From: Candidatus Competibacteraceae bacterium
GTDB taxonomy: Bacteria > Pseudomonadota > Gammaproteobacteria > Competibacterales > Competibacteraceae
Assembly (NCBI GenBank): GCA_020445045.1
Contig: JAGRHI010000061.1
Coordinates: forward strand, 1-11,623
Direction: 5' to 3'
Length of the DNA: 11,623 nt
Of this stretch, positions 1 to 6,830 are shown one piece after another. A program made the translations under genes and the position numbers. How positions within the stretch are numbered: the stretch's first letter is position 1; the number at the start of each line of letters is the position of its first letter. A model generated the notes under the pieces. That model was given only the letters and a program-made list of their open reading frames with translations, was not told the DNA's origin and ran no database searches.

Positions 1-121
1 CCACGCTCACCCACTTAGGGTTCGCTGGGTCTTCGATCCGCTGCTTGGCGGCCGGGCTCAACAGGGGATCGTCCCACACGAACCACAAGAAGGCATGGCT
101 GTCGAGCAGCATATCGCTCAT
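1..121 (-). CDS. VapC-like PIN-domain toxin, N-terminal part (cut by window edge)
   Basis: Forty residues are visible, beginning MSDMLLDSHAFLWFVWDD. The LLDSHAFLWF start is typical of PIN-domain toxins of the VapC/YdiB type. In these proteins the first aspartate (D7 here) is one of the metal ligands of an Mg-dependent ribonuclease that acts on cytoplasmic RNA. The start codon overlaps the stop of the upstream antitoxin gene by 4 bp (ATGA), the usual antitoxin-then-toxin order with translational coupling. The remaining acidic residues and the C-terminus lie beyond position 1, so I cannot judge whether the toxin is intact. The family call rests on the N-terminal motif and the partner gene. RNase activity is inferred from the family. 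Confidence 0.75.
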   Translation of the reverse strand, partial: MSDMLLDSHAFLWFVWDDPLLSPAAKQRIEDPANPKWVSV

Positions 122-351
122 TCCATGTAATCCTTGAACTCGTCCAACGGGGCGTCAAAGTCCGGCGCCATCCAGTGGAGGGTGTGCTTCGCGCTGCCCG
201 TCTTGCACGGCCATTGCTGCTTCAGTTCGCTGCGAACCAGTTTGGCCACCGGCTGGTCGTTTTCGATAATCACCATCTCGTCGCCGGGATTCAGCCGGTG
301 AATCAGATGAGGAAGCTGGGCTTGCGCCTCTTGAAGGGTTACGGTAGACAT
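118..351 (-). CDS. Phd/YefM-like antitoxin of a type II toxin-antitoxin pair
   Basis: This 77-residue protein starts MSTVTLQEAQAQLPHLIHRL and continues with GDEMVIIENDQPVAKLV. That is the classic Phd/YefM pattern: a short beta strand, a helix carrying the xLxxLxxx spacing, then 'G-E-hhI..n..PvAkLv'. Such proteins bind their own promoter as dimers through the N-terminal half and neutralise the toxin with a flexible C-terminal tail, here about residues 50-77, rich in D, E and F. A strong Shine-Dalgarno (AGGAG at 359-363, 7 nt before the ATG) supports this start. The stop overlaps the toxin start by 4 bp. Expected regulation is autorepression by the complex, but I see no clear palindrome upstream. 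The family call is confident; the partner specificity is inferred from adjacency. Confidence 0.85.
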   Translation of the reverse strand: MSTVTLQEAQAQLPHLIHRLNPGDEMVIIENDQPVAKLVRSELKQQWPCKTGSAKHTLHWMAPDFDAPLDEFKDYME

Positions 352-382
352 GCGCTTACTCCTGGCTGTTCGGTTGCGTTAC

Positions 383-631
383 TCATATCAGCCTCGGTTT
401 ATAGCCGGCCGCTTCGCCTCGTTCATGGTAGCCCCGCCCCAGCACGTCCATCACCTTGGCCTCCAACGCTTCCTCGATGATCAACCGCACCGCGTTGCGC
501 AACAACGCGCTTTTGTCGAAATCACCACGCAACATCTCGGCAATCTTGTTTGTGTGTCTGCTCGCTCGCCGGTATTCTGGCCATTGGGATACTCCTCTTG
601 AGTTGGTCGGTTCCAACGCCTGCCACAGCAT
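383..631 (-). pseudogene. IS256-family (mutator type) transposase, N-terminal remnant
   Basis: The reading frame holds residues like ALLRNAVRLIIEEALEAKV followed by MDVLGRGYHERGEAAGYKP, then a stop. This matches the N-terminal part of IS256-family DDE transposases ('R.av..lv.EaLEaE...lGr..yER.e...GYRNGyr'). Only about 82 codons are open, against roughly 400 for an intact transposase. No catalytic DDE region is present, and the frame breaks exactly where 'RNGY' would be expected. The first 25 or so residues resemble nothing I recognise and may be junction sequence. No terminal inverted repeat could be found. It is best read as a decayed insertion sequence beyond the trailer end of the CRISPR array, and it cannot be active. 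Confidence 0.7.
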
Positions 632-673
632 TCAAACCGGCAGGATGCATCTCGCTCCTTCACTTTTCCAGCA

Positions 674-701
674 AGTCTAGGACTTCACCACGGCGGAAAA
701 C
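674..701 (-). repeat. Degenerate terminal CRISPR repeat
   Basis: This segment matches the repeat at about 20 of 28 positions. The part ending CACCACGGCGGAAAAC is conserved, while the other half, which would be the 3' half in crRNA sense, has decayed. Decay of the 3' half of the last repeat is normal at the leader-distal end of an array. It lies 50 bp, not 32 bp, from the next repeat. The GGCGG arm of the hairpin is lost, so Cas6f should not cut here. Confidence 0.75.
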
Positions 702-1062
702 GCTGTAGGGGGCCAGATCGATATTGTCATCTTGAATGGCAATGTATGAGTCTTCTAAACCGCCCACACGGCGGAAAACATTGAGTAGGCCACGAAATCG
801 CATCGTTTTTCCTTCTAAACCGCCTACACGGCGGAAAACGTCTATGCGGTGCTGACCGGCAATCCCAATATCTTCTAAACCGCCTACACGGCGGAAAACT
901 CCAGCCTGGAAAGCATTCGCGCCGCGCTGTGCTTCTAAACCGCCTACACGGCGGAAAACCTGGATAAGTGGGGAAAAGATGATTTTCCCATCTTCTAAAC
1001 CGCCTACACGGCGGAAAACGCCGAGGCGAATAGATGCCGAAATAGCGCATCCTTCTAAACCG

Positions 1063-1225
1063 CAATAGTTCGGACAGTTTTAAATCGCTTGATTCAAGGG
1101 GTTAGGTCTCGGAAGCGGGATTAAATACATGTTAGGGGTTCGCCCTGATATTGATAAAATTCCTAAGCGATTGATTTTTAATAGGCGTGTGCCTTAAAAG
1201 CTGCTAAGAACTGTCCGAAGTATTG
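1063..1225. mobile_element. Miniature inverted-repeat element (MITE) inserted in a CRISPR repeat
   Basis: A 163-bp non-coding, AT-rich insert splits the repeat that begins at 1052. Its ends form imperfect inverted repeats: CAATAGTTCGGACAGTTTT on the left and, read from the right end inward, CAATACTTCGGACAGTTCT (17 of 19 identical). Repeat bases AAACCG are duplicated on both sides (1057-1062 and 1226-1231), as expected for a 6-bp target duplication. If the outermost C is counted as target, the duplication is 7 bp and the element 162 bp. Inner segments AATCGCTT (1083-1090) and AAGCGATT (1167-1174) are also complementary, so the element can fold further. It has no transposase and must have moved with enzymes from a related insertion sequence. 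I cannot assign the parent family from these ends. Confidence 0.85.
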
Positions 1226-2073
1226 AAACCGCCTACACGGCGGAAAACGCAGCAGCAGGTCCAGCAATTCGCGGCTAACTCTTCTAAACCGCCTACACGG
1301 CGGAAAACTTCAGCAGGCACGAAAAAGCCCGCGCGAGGCGCTTCTAAACCGCCTACACGGCGGAAAACCCAAGGCGTTGGAGTTGATGATGAAGCACTTT
1401 CTTCTAAACCGCCTACACGGCGGAAAACGCCTCGGCGGAGACCGACGCAGCCGATTCCTCCTTCTAAACCGCCTACACGGCGGAAAACAAGCGCGCGTAT
1501 GACACCCTGACAGGGTCCACCTTCTAAACCGCCTACACGGCGGAAAACGCCAAGGAATACGACGGCGGAACCCTCTACATCTTCTAAACCGCCTACACGG
1601 CGGAAAACACACGCTGTCAGTCACTCGTACCGGCGAGGTGCTTCTAAACCGCCTACACGGCGGAAAACTTGATGATTAGCTCAAGAACAAGGCTGTGATC
1701 CTTCTAAACCGCCTACACGGCGGAAAACCGAGGTGTCGCGCAGCGTAATCGAGTCAGAGACTTCTAAACCGCCTACACGGCGGAAAACGACGACCTCCGG
1801 GCGCGCATCGAGAATATCCACTTCTAAACCGCCTACACGGCGGAAAACCCGGTGCAGGTCGATCAACGCGGCGGCGCAGACTTCTAAACCGCCTACACGG
1901 CGGAAAACTCGAACTCACTTCAGATGGCTACAACGCACCTTCTTCTAAACCGCCTACACGGCGGAAAACCGGACGGGCGGCATAGCCTGTTGTTTCTGCT
2001 GCTTCTAAACCGCCTACACGGCGGAAAACGCCAAGGACGCCAACGCCAACCTCGACAGCACCTTCTAAACCGC

Positions 2074-2106
2074 CTACACGGCGGAAAACTGTATTATTTC
2101 ACGCAT
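2074..2106 (-). other. Possible 10-codon leader frame running into the first CRISPR repeat
   Basis: An AGGAGG (minus strand, 2115-2110) is followed after 3 nt by ATG and the frame MREIIQFSAV, which stops at a TAG inside the first repeat. The Shine-Dalgarno is perfect, but the 3-nt spacing is shorter than usual. A GTG 7 nt away gives only two codons. It may be chance in an AT-rich leader. It is recorded because the signal is strong and lies exactly at the leader-repeat junction. Confidence 0.2.
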
Positions 2107-2188
2107 AAACCTCCTAAATTTCATAGTGTTAATGGATCAGAAAGCCAGGTTGGCTTGCTGTGCAAGCTAATGAGATAAAAAATTGAAA
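2090..2188 (-). promoter_or_regulatory. CRISPR leader between cas1 and the first repeat
   Basis: This 99-bp AT-rich stretch follows the cas1 stop and precedes the leader-proximal repeat, so it holds the expected site of spacer integration and array transcription. I see no promoter with two good hexamers and no clear IHF site, although type I-F leaders usually need IHF. The array may be partly transcribed by read-through from the cas operon, because no U-tailed terminator separates them. The leader also contains two overlapping dyads at 2142-2167 and an AGGAGG sequence at 2110-2115 just upstream of a tiny open frame. Confidence 0.7.
2142..2167. repeat. Two overlapping perfect dyads in the CRISPR leader
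   Basis: AAGCCA-GGT-TGGCTT occupies 2142-2156 and GCTTGC-TGT-GCAAGC occupies 2153-2167. Each has 6-bp perfect arms around a 3-bp centre, and they share four bases (2153-2156). As RNA the two hairpins exclude each other. As DNA they could be paired protein-binding sites. The function is unknown. Confidence 0.55.
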
Positions 2189-3139
2189 TCAAAAATCTTT
2201 TTGAGAAAGCTCCTCAACGAAGGTAAAGAGCCTATCTAAGATGCCTGCATCTTGCAATCGTTCGATCAGCTCATCCCGAAAAGCTTGCCGCTTCGTTCCG
2301 GCGCTACCCCTAGCGAAAGCCAGCGGCATCACATACGCATCCTTGATCAAGTCCGCCACATCGAAAACCAAGCCACCACGGCGAGTTTTTCCATGCAACA
2401 ACGGCAACGCGAAACTGATGCCCAACCCGTTCAACGTCACCGCCGCGTAGCCATACGCGATATAGTTCCCATGATCCAGAAAGCCGTTGACGATGTCTTC
2501 CCGCATTTCTCGGCTACCCTTGCCTTCTTCTCGTTTGAACTCGGTCAGCTTGAAACCTTCCGCCAACTTGGCAAATAACCGCTTCGCCCAAACTCCTTCT
2601 AGCGACAGCAACTCCGATGTGGCGTCGGCTTTGCCGATGCCATGCTCAAACCAACGTAACAACCCATCGTCCAACACCACCTTCCGCCGCAGTAGTTCCG
2701 CATCGCCAGACCAGGCATCCAACGTCCAATCCAGACGTTTCTTCAACATTCGTTTCGCCGCCTCTACCCGCTTTGCATCGTCCAGCCACAGGCGCATCCA
2801 GCCTTGCATGTATTCCGTCGGGCGATATTCGCTTTGCGTGGTCAAAAAAGTCATATCAGTCGCGCAGAACAGTGGCGAACCACCCGACCCGCAAAACCCG
2901 ATGACCACATTGGAATCTGCCAGTTTTCTTGCCGCCGCATCGGTCAGCGACGATCCCTTGCCGAGTAACAGAAAAGCCGTGTTGCGCTCCGGGATGTTGA
3001 AAAACTGCTCGACATCCGCCCCCGTGTCGGTCAAGTACACCACACGGTCGTCTTTCTGCATGATTCGAACGTGCTCCAGATAGAACACGTTGGCGCGTTT
3101 TGACAGGAGGACGGCGCGCGGCTTGATCTGCTTTTTCAT
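2189..3139 (-). CDS. cas1: Cas1, type I-F CRISPR integrase
   Basis: This 316-residue Cas1 should act with the Cas2 part of Cas2-3 to insert new spacers at the leader end of the array. It is a metal-dependent DNA integrase. The expected catalytic residues are visible: E181 in LSLEGVWAKRLF, H249 in LPLLHGKTRRGG, and D260/D263 in VFDVADLIKD. Length is normal for type I-F Cas1 (about 320). The start at 3139 (MKKQIKPRAVLLSKRANVFY) is chosen because its ATG overlaps the cas6f stop in a 4-bp ATGA junction. A longer frame exists upstream but lies inside cas6f. It is the last gene of the minus-strand operon and directly faces the array leader. The position is unusual, because in standard type I-F loci cas1 is first and adjoins cas2-3. 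The sequence looks intact. Confidence 0.95.
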   Translation of the reverse strand: MKKQIKPRAVLLSKRANVFYLEHVRIMQKDDRVVYLTDTGADVEQFFNIPERNTAFLLLGKGSSLTDAAARKLADSNVVIGFCGSGGSPLFCATDMTFLTTQSEYRPTEYMQGWMRLWLDDAKRVEAAKRMLKKRLDWTLDAWSGDAELLRRKVVLDDGLLRWFEHGIGKADATSELLSLEGVWAKRLFAKLAEGFKLTEFKREEGKGSREMREDIVNGFLDHGNYIAYGYAAVTLNGLGISFALPLLHGKTRRGGLVFDVADLIKDAYVMPLAFARGSAGTKRQAFRDELIERLQDAGILDRLFTFVEELSQKDF

Positions 3140-3708
3140 AGTCTCGGCACCGCGAAAGGCCGGCTCGACACCGAAAGGCCATAACTGTCGGGCTGGCATT
3201 CGGCATCGCCGGTTGCCGCATCCAGCGCCCGCACGTACAGCATGAACGCTTGGCCGTTGCTCCGGCTGCGCGTCTGAAAAAACGGCAACCCTTGCTCGCG
3301 GGCAGCCTGCATCCGCCGCTCGCGCAAGGTATCGCCCGGTTTGCGCAGCGCTTTTTGCGACGGGATGCGGTAGCGGCGATATTCGATCCACGGGCCGGAG
3401 AACGCGCCGGGCACTGGACGCGGATAGCCGATCCGCGTGTAATCCCGAATAACCGGATGACCGCCAATGGCAGCAATCAGCGCATCGAGATCGTCGCGAC
3501 TGCTGGCAAACACTCGCAGGATTCGCCCCGGCGCGTTCGCCCGATCCGGCGCCACGTCCGGCAACGCCAGCGCATATCGGCCCGGTCGCTGCCTGAACGC
3601 GCCGTGCAGCACGTCCAGCGCCGCCCCGGCCAAGATCGACGCGGGCATCGACTCCCCGCCACCGTCCCCGGCCAACACTTCCAGATCGACGTAAACGACC
3701 GGCTTCAT
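3136..3708 (-). CDS. cas6f: Cas6f (Csy4) crRNA-processing endoribonuclease
   Basis: This 190-residue protein matches Csy4 in length and layout. In the family the enzyme binds the repeat hairpin, cuts on its 3' side and stays attached to the crRNA 3' end. Near the N-terminus, VLHGAFRQRPGRYALALPDV aligns with the Csy4 segment holding the catalytic histidine (LHQALVAQGGDRIGVSFPD), so H35 is the likely catalytic residue. A basic segment (about 111-137, RRYRIPSQKALRKPGDTLRE and onward) fits the arginine-rich helix that reads the hairpin. The C-terminal RSRSNGQAFMLYVR and YGLS match conserved Csy4 motifs (RSQSTGQHFRLFIR, YGLS). The start is fixed by an ATGA overlap with cas7f, and the stop overlaps the cas1 start the same way. 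The array repeats supply the matching CCGCC/GGCGG hairpin. Confidence 0.92.
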   Translation of the reverse strand: MKPVVYVDLEVLAGDGGGESMPASILAGAALDVLHGAFRQRPGRYALALPDVAPDRANAPGRILRVFASSRDDLDALIAAIGGHPVIRDYTRIGYPRPVPGAFSGPWIEYRRYRIPSQKALRKPGDTLRERRMQAAREQGLPFFQTRSRSNGQAFMLYVRALDAATGDAECQPDSYGLSVSSRPFAVPRL

Positions 3709-4820
3709 GCCGACCCTCCTTCGGAATAGACCCCGCCGCGAATCAGGCAGGCGATGAGAAACATGCCGATTTCATTTTCAGGGTCAATTTCATTCAATCT
3801 GGTCATCAGATCAAATGCTGATACCCCACCTTTTTGTTTAGGGCGGAAAAAGCACTGCGCATCCAGGTTCGCCCCGTTCGGCTCGATTGGAATCGGTCGG
3901 CCATGCTCGGCAAAACCGGAATACCACGTGTCGATGGTGCGCAGCGCGTTGGCGACCTTCTGATCGCGGATCGCCGCCCGCCCCATGATGCGCGGGCCGT
4001 CTTCGGGCTTCGAGCGTTCCGGCTGGCCGAGTCGATACAGCGACCGGGCAAATCCTTTAGGCTTCTCCTCAATGTAATTCTGCGAAGGGAATACCTCGAT
4101 AGCGCCTTGGAGCCCGAACTCCACGCGGGCCACCACGCTCAACGCCGCAGCTTCGCTACCGCGCAGACCTGCCGCGATCACTTGGGCGACCGCCCGCTCG
4201 TCATCCGAGTAGCCCTCAAACTGATTCAGTGGAACGTCCAGGGCATTGAAAGAGGCAATTTCTCGCTGCTCGGTGCTGACCGTGACCGTGATGGCCTCGG
4301 CGATCAAGCGATTGCGCCATAACCAACGCCCGTTGGCGATATTGCGCGCGATCCGGCAAGCGACTTCATCCAATCCCTTTCCGTCCTTAGCCCGACCGAT
4401 AAAGCTTTTGAGGCTGTCGCGCAATGCGGTGACTTCATCGTCGAGGCTTTTCTGCGTGTCCTTCTTACCGTCGCCTTTACCGGGCGCACAGGCAAACAGC
4501 GCCCCGTCCAAATCCAGAAAACGGATGGCAAAACGAGCGATCAGCGCGTCCGCTTGTCCGTCCAGCTTGGCCGAATCCGTTTGCTGAACGTTCGAGACCG
4601 CCCGTTGCTTGGTGTCGCCCGACGTGGCGGTATCGCCTGATCCTTCCTTGTTGACGTTCTGCGTGCCGCGAATGCCATGGCGCACGACAAAGACCGGATT
4701 CATTTCATATTCACCGTCGATCTCGTTGAACAATTCGGCATCTGACATCACCAAGCCACGCTGAAAAGCCAACACACCAGGCAATTTCTTGAAAACCTTC
4801 GTCGTTGTTGCAGTCGTCAT
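3705..4820 (-). CDS. cas7f: Cas7f (Csy3) backbone subunit of the type I-F surveillance complex
   Basis: This is a 371-residue Csy3 homologue. In the family, six copies polymerise along the crRNA spacer to form the Cascade backbone. Strong motifs are VLAFQRGLVMSDA (16-28), VRHGIRGTQN (47-55), ANGRWLWRNRLIAEAI (162-177), EVFPSQNYI (242-250), QKVANALRTIDTWY (287-300), FRPKQK and LIACLIRGGVYSE (355-367). The start at 4820 is preferred over a longer in-frame ATG at 4979. It has a TGGAG ribosome site just upstream at the end of cas5f, and its N-terminus aligns with Csy3, while the extra 53 residues would lie inside cas5f. It is a little longer than the Pseudomonas protein (about 340), partly because of a loop at residues 57-88 rich in S, T, D and K. 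The 4-bp gap to cas5f and ATGA overlap with cas6f place it in one operon. Confidence 0.95.
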   Translation of the reverse strand: MTTATTTKVFKKLPGVLAFQRGLVMSDAELFNEIDGEYEMNPVFVVRHGIRGTQNVNKEGSGDTATSGDTKQRAVSNVQQTDSAKLDGQADALIARFAIRFLDLDGALFACAPGKGDGKKDTQKSLDDEVTALRDSLKSFIGRAKDGKGLDEVACRIARNIANGRWLWRNRLIAEAITVTVSTEQREIASFNALDVPLNQFEGYSDDERAVAQVIAAGLRGSEAAALSVVARVEFGLQGAIEVFPSQNYIEEKPKGFARSLYRLGQPERSKPEDGPRIMGRAAIRDQKVANALRTIDTWYSGFAEHGRPIPIEPNGANLDAQCFFRPKQKGGVSAFDLMTRLNEIDPENEIGMFLIACLIRGGVYSEGGSA

Positions 4821-4824
4821 CGGG

Positions 4825-5751
4825 TTAAATCTCCAAATCAGGTTGAGAAAGCAGAAAGACATCGTCGCGCGGCCAACCCGCCTGCCAAACCGGCAATGGG
4901 CGGTCGCCAAACTTACGCAGAGATACATACTGAACCGGACCGACCAGCGGTTCGGCGAACGCATGGGAATACCCTTCACGAGCGCCGGCGCGGGGGACGG
5001 CGGGCGTCAGCAGGGCATAGCCCAGCGTGGTCGCCACCATCCAACTCGACGGCAACAGTTCCCGTTTTGTGGTCGGTTGCCAAGACGCTTCATCTGCATC
5101 TTCCGCCTCGTTCCCCTCTCGATCATCGTCCTCGACCGCCTGGTCGTCTTCGCCAGAAACCGTCAAGGATTCCGTATTCTCCCGCTGGCGCGCATCCGGT
5201 CGGGCCGTGACGCGCAAAAGCGCATCCAGCCAGTCCTCGCCTTCGGCTTTGCGCATCAAGTCGCCGCGATCGATCACCCAATAGCCCGACCGAACGCGCC
5301 GGCTCAATTCGGTCGGAGCGACCAGGCAACATCGGCCATGCTCGATGATCTGTCCCCCCGCCAGTCGCGCCCGCAGCAAAAATTCATCGACCTCTTGCAA
5401 GCTCACTTCCGCCCCTTCCTCAAACCGGACGATCAAGGAAAACTCGCCGGAAAAGGTGGCGGTGGGCTGCAACGACAGCGCGTGCCTGTTCTTGGAGGAA
5501 TAATCATTTCCGTCGATAAACACGGCCCCCCGGCGCTGCTGGGGCCGAAAGTAGCCAAACTGCTCGCCGTGCAATTGCGCGGCGTGATGGATGATGGCGA
5601 CGCCGGCAGCCGGCTGGTGCAAATGCCGACTCAAGGCGTGGCCAAACATCGCGCAGGCCATCACCGGCGTCGAATTGATCAGCCACCAGGCGGCTTGCGC
5701 GTTCGCGCCCTGCACGCGCAGATGAGGAATCAGCAGATGGTTCAGGCTCAT
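4825..5751 (-). CDS. cas5f: Cas5f (Csy2) subunit of the type I-F surveillance complex
   Basis: This 308-residue protein is a Csy2 homologue. In the family it pairs with Cas8f at the crRNA 5' end and grips the 8-nt handle. The start MSLNHLLIPHLRVQGANAQA matches the Csy2 opening (LLLLPRLSIQNANA), followed by the F-HAL helix (MFGHALSRHL), the LAGGQI motif at 130-135 (LAGGSI in Csy2) and a C-terminal SSWMVATTLGYALLTP block (about 235-250) that matches GWLVPIPAGYNALSP. Residues 200-222 form a very acidic stretch (EDDQAVEDDDREGNEAED and on), which looks like a flexible insert. The start is set by an ATGA overlap with the cas8f stop. A longer frame beginning at 5817 lies within cas8f and is rejected. 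Assignment is by motif order and operon position. Confidence 0.9.
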   Translation of the reverse strand: MSLNHLLIPHLRVQGANAQAAWWLINSTPVMACAMFGHALSRHLHQPAAGVAIIHHAAQLHGEQFGYFRPQQRRGAVFIDGNDYSSKNRHALSLQPTATFSGEFSLIVRFEEGAEVSLQEVDEFLLRARLAGGQIIEHGRCCLVAPTELSRRVRSGYWVIDRGDLMRKAEGEDWLDALLRVTARPDARQRENTESLTVSGEDDQAVEDDDREGNEAEDADEASWQPTTKRELLPSSWMVATTLGYALLTPAVPRAGAREGYSHAFAEPLVGPVQYVSLRKFGDRPLPVWQAGWPRDDVFLLSQPDLEI

Positions 5752-6815
5752 CGGACGACCTCCTCGATCCAGCGCGCGATCTGCTCGACGGCGGAACCCT
5801 GTAGCGGCATCTTCCACCGCATCTGCAATTCCGCTGCGATGGCGCGGGCAAGCCGTTTACCGCACTCGTCAGCCCAAGTCGCCTCCCGCCCTTCCGGCTC
5901 AATCAGGCCGCGCACCACGCTATCGTTCAGTTCCGGCGACAGCAGGGAATCGGCGTCGGGCGCGACAGGCAGAAGGCCACGGTTCGATTCCAGTAATTCG
6001 CGCGCCCGTTGACCGCGCCGTTTCACCGTGCGGGCGATGTCGCCAATCCACTCAGCTTCCCGTTGCCGGAGGTCCATCGTGGACGGCATGACGTTGCCGT
6101 GCCGTTGAAGCTGCCGTTCGCGCCATTGCCGGTAACCGTCCAGCAGCCGGCGCGGCAACCCCAGCGAAATTCCCCGGTAGTGGATGGCCAGCACCCGTCG
6201 CTCCAGAAGATTTTCCCCCGGCGCGAAGAACAGCAGCGGATTGCGCATCTCACGCACCAGCGATCCTACGTTCTGCGGATTGCTGCCGCCGATGCCCAGC
6301 AAGGCATGACGAAACTTTTTTCTGCGCTCCGGCATCGCGGCCAATTTTTTATTCAACAGCGCACTCAGCCCGCCGCTGCCGAGTGGCGTCACCGCCACAT
6401 ACTGACCGCCATCTTTCGGAAGAAGAATTTGCCGCAAACGTGGCGACACCCACTCGACGCCTTCCTCATAAGCGGACACCGTCGCTTCGGTGACGACACG
6501 CCGAATCGCCTGGATTTGGTCTTCAGGCACGGTTTCCGGTATTTCGCCGTTGTCCGCCAGGCGCATTTGCTTGACGACGGTAGCGGTTTTGCCAGCGTTT
6601 TGGGTGTAATCCAGCGGCACGAATACCTCATCGGCCAGCAACGTCCGCACGCCGACCAGCGGCAAGTCGAGCCCGCAATCCCGCTCGATCCGCACCCCGC
6701 AAGCAGGCACGTTGGAATTGACAGTCTTGCCGGAAAAATGCACGAGCCGGGCGGCTTCCTGCTGATACTGTTCGAGCGGAAAGTCGCTCCATTCCTTCGC
6801 TTTGCTGGCAACCAT
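5748..6815 (-). CDS. cas8f: Cas8f (Csy1), compact large subunit of the type I-F surveillance complex
   Basis: This 355-residue protein is first in the effector operon, the place of csy1. In the family Cas8f recognises the PAM and binds the crRNA 5' end with Cas5f. The clearest landmark is LLGIGGSNPQNVGSL (172-186), corresponding to FGGTKPQNISQLN of Pseudomonas Csy1, which carries PAM-contacting residues. The C-terminal third is helical and basic (RQWRERQLQRHG, RTVKRRGQRARELLESNRG), as in the Csy1 helical bundle, and GREATWADECGKRLARAI matches the WPAEVGNRFANWLNRAV region. It is about 80 residues shorter than the roughly 434-residue reference, with a divergent N-terminal half. The GGTKPQN lysine is replaced by asparagine (N179). 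The ATG at 6815 is preceded by GGAG about 11 nt upstream. Overall similarity is weak outside these motifs, so the call also relies on synteny. Confidence 0.82.
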   Translation of the reverse strand: MVASKAKEWSDFPLEQYQQEAARLVHFSGKTVNSNVPACGVRIERDCGLDLPLVGVRTLLADEVFVPLDYTQNAGKTATVVKQMRLADNGEIPETVPEDQIQAIRRVVTEATVSAYEEGVEWVSPRLRQILLPKDGGQYVAVTPLGSGGLSALLNKKLAAMPERRKKFRHALLGIGGSNPQNVGSLVREMRNPLLFFAPGENLLERRVLAIHYRGISLGLPRRLLDGYRQWRERQLQRHGNVMPSTMDLRQREAEWIGDIARTVKRRGQRARELLESNRGLLPVAPDADSLLSPELNDSVVRGLIEPEGREATWADECGKRLARAIAAELQMRWKMPLQGSAVEQIARWIEEVVR

Positions 6816-6830
6816 GATGTTGTTCGCTCC

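Larger units (their letters stand above)
674..2089 (-). CRISPR. Type I-F CRISPR array, 20 repeats plus a degenerate terminal repeat
   Basis: The 28-bp repeats begin CTTCTAAACCGCC and end CACGGCGGAAAAC on the plus strand. They start at 752, 812, 872, 932, 992, 1052 (interrupted), 1281, then every 60 bp to 1881, and 1942, 2002 and 2062. Spacers are 32 bp, except 33 bp at 1909-1941 and a 50-bp interval at 702-751. Read on the minus strand, the repeat gives a CCGCC-GTGTA-GGCGG hairpin followed by TTTAGAAG. This is the type I-F layout: Cas6f cuts after the stem and leaves an 8-nt 5' handle. Transcription is therefore leftward, in the same direction as the cas operon, with newest spacers near 2061. 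All repeats are identical except 752 (one change), the MITE-split copy and the terminal copy. There are 14 spacers on the leader side of the insertion and 5 standard ones plus the long one beyond it. Targets are unknown. Confidence 0.98.

Noticed and set aside
727..1948. Long open frames across the array with repeated PPTRRKT or FPPCRRFRR peptides, on both strands
   Set aside because: They are the CRISPR repeats read as protein at a 60-bp period (divisible by three). Nothing else supports translation.
2189..3391. Longer cas1 frame starting at 3391
   Set aside because: The extra 84 residues lie inside cas6f and are unlike Cas1. The ATG at 3139 has the ATGA overlap seen elsewhere in the operon.
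3705..4979. Longer cas7f frame starting at 4979
   Set aside because: The extra N-terminus lies inside cas5f, and homology to Csy3 begins after the ATG at 4820.
2189..6815. Type I-F2 (Cas8-less) or I-F3 (Tn7-like CAST) subtype
   Set aside because: A Csy1-like gene separate from cas5f, plus cas1 and a catalytically complete Cas2-3, are present. No tnsABC or tniQ genes are visible in the window.
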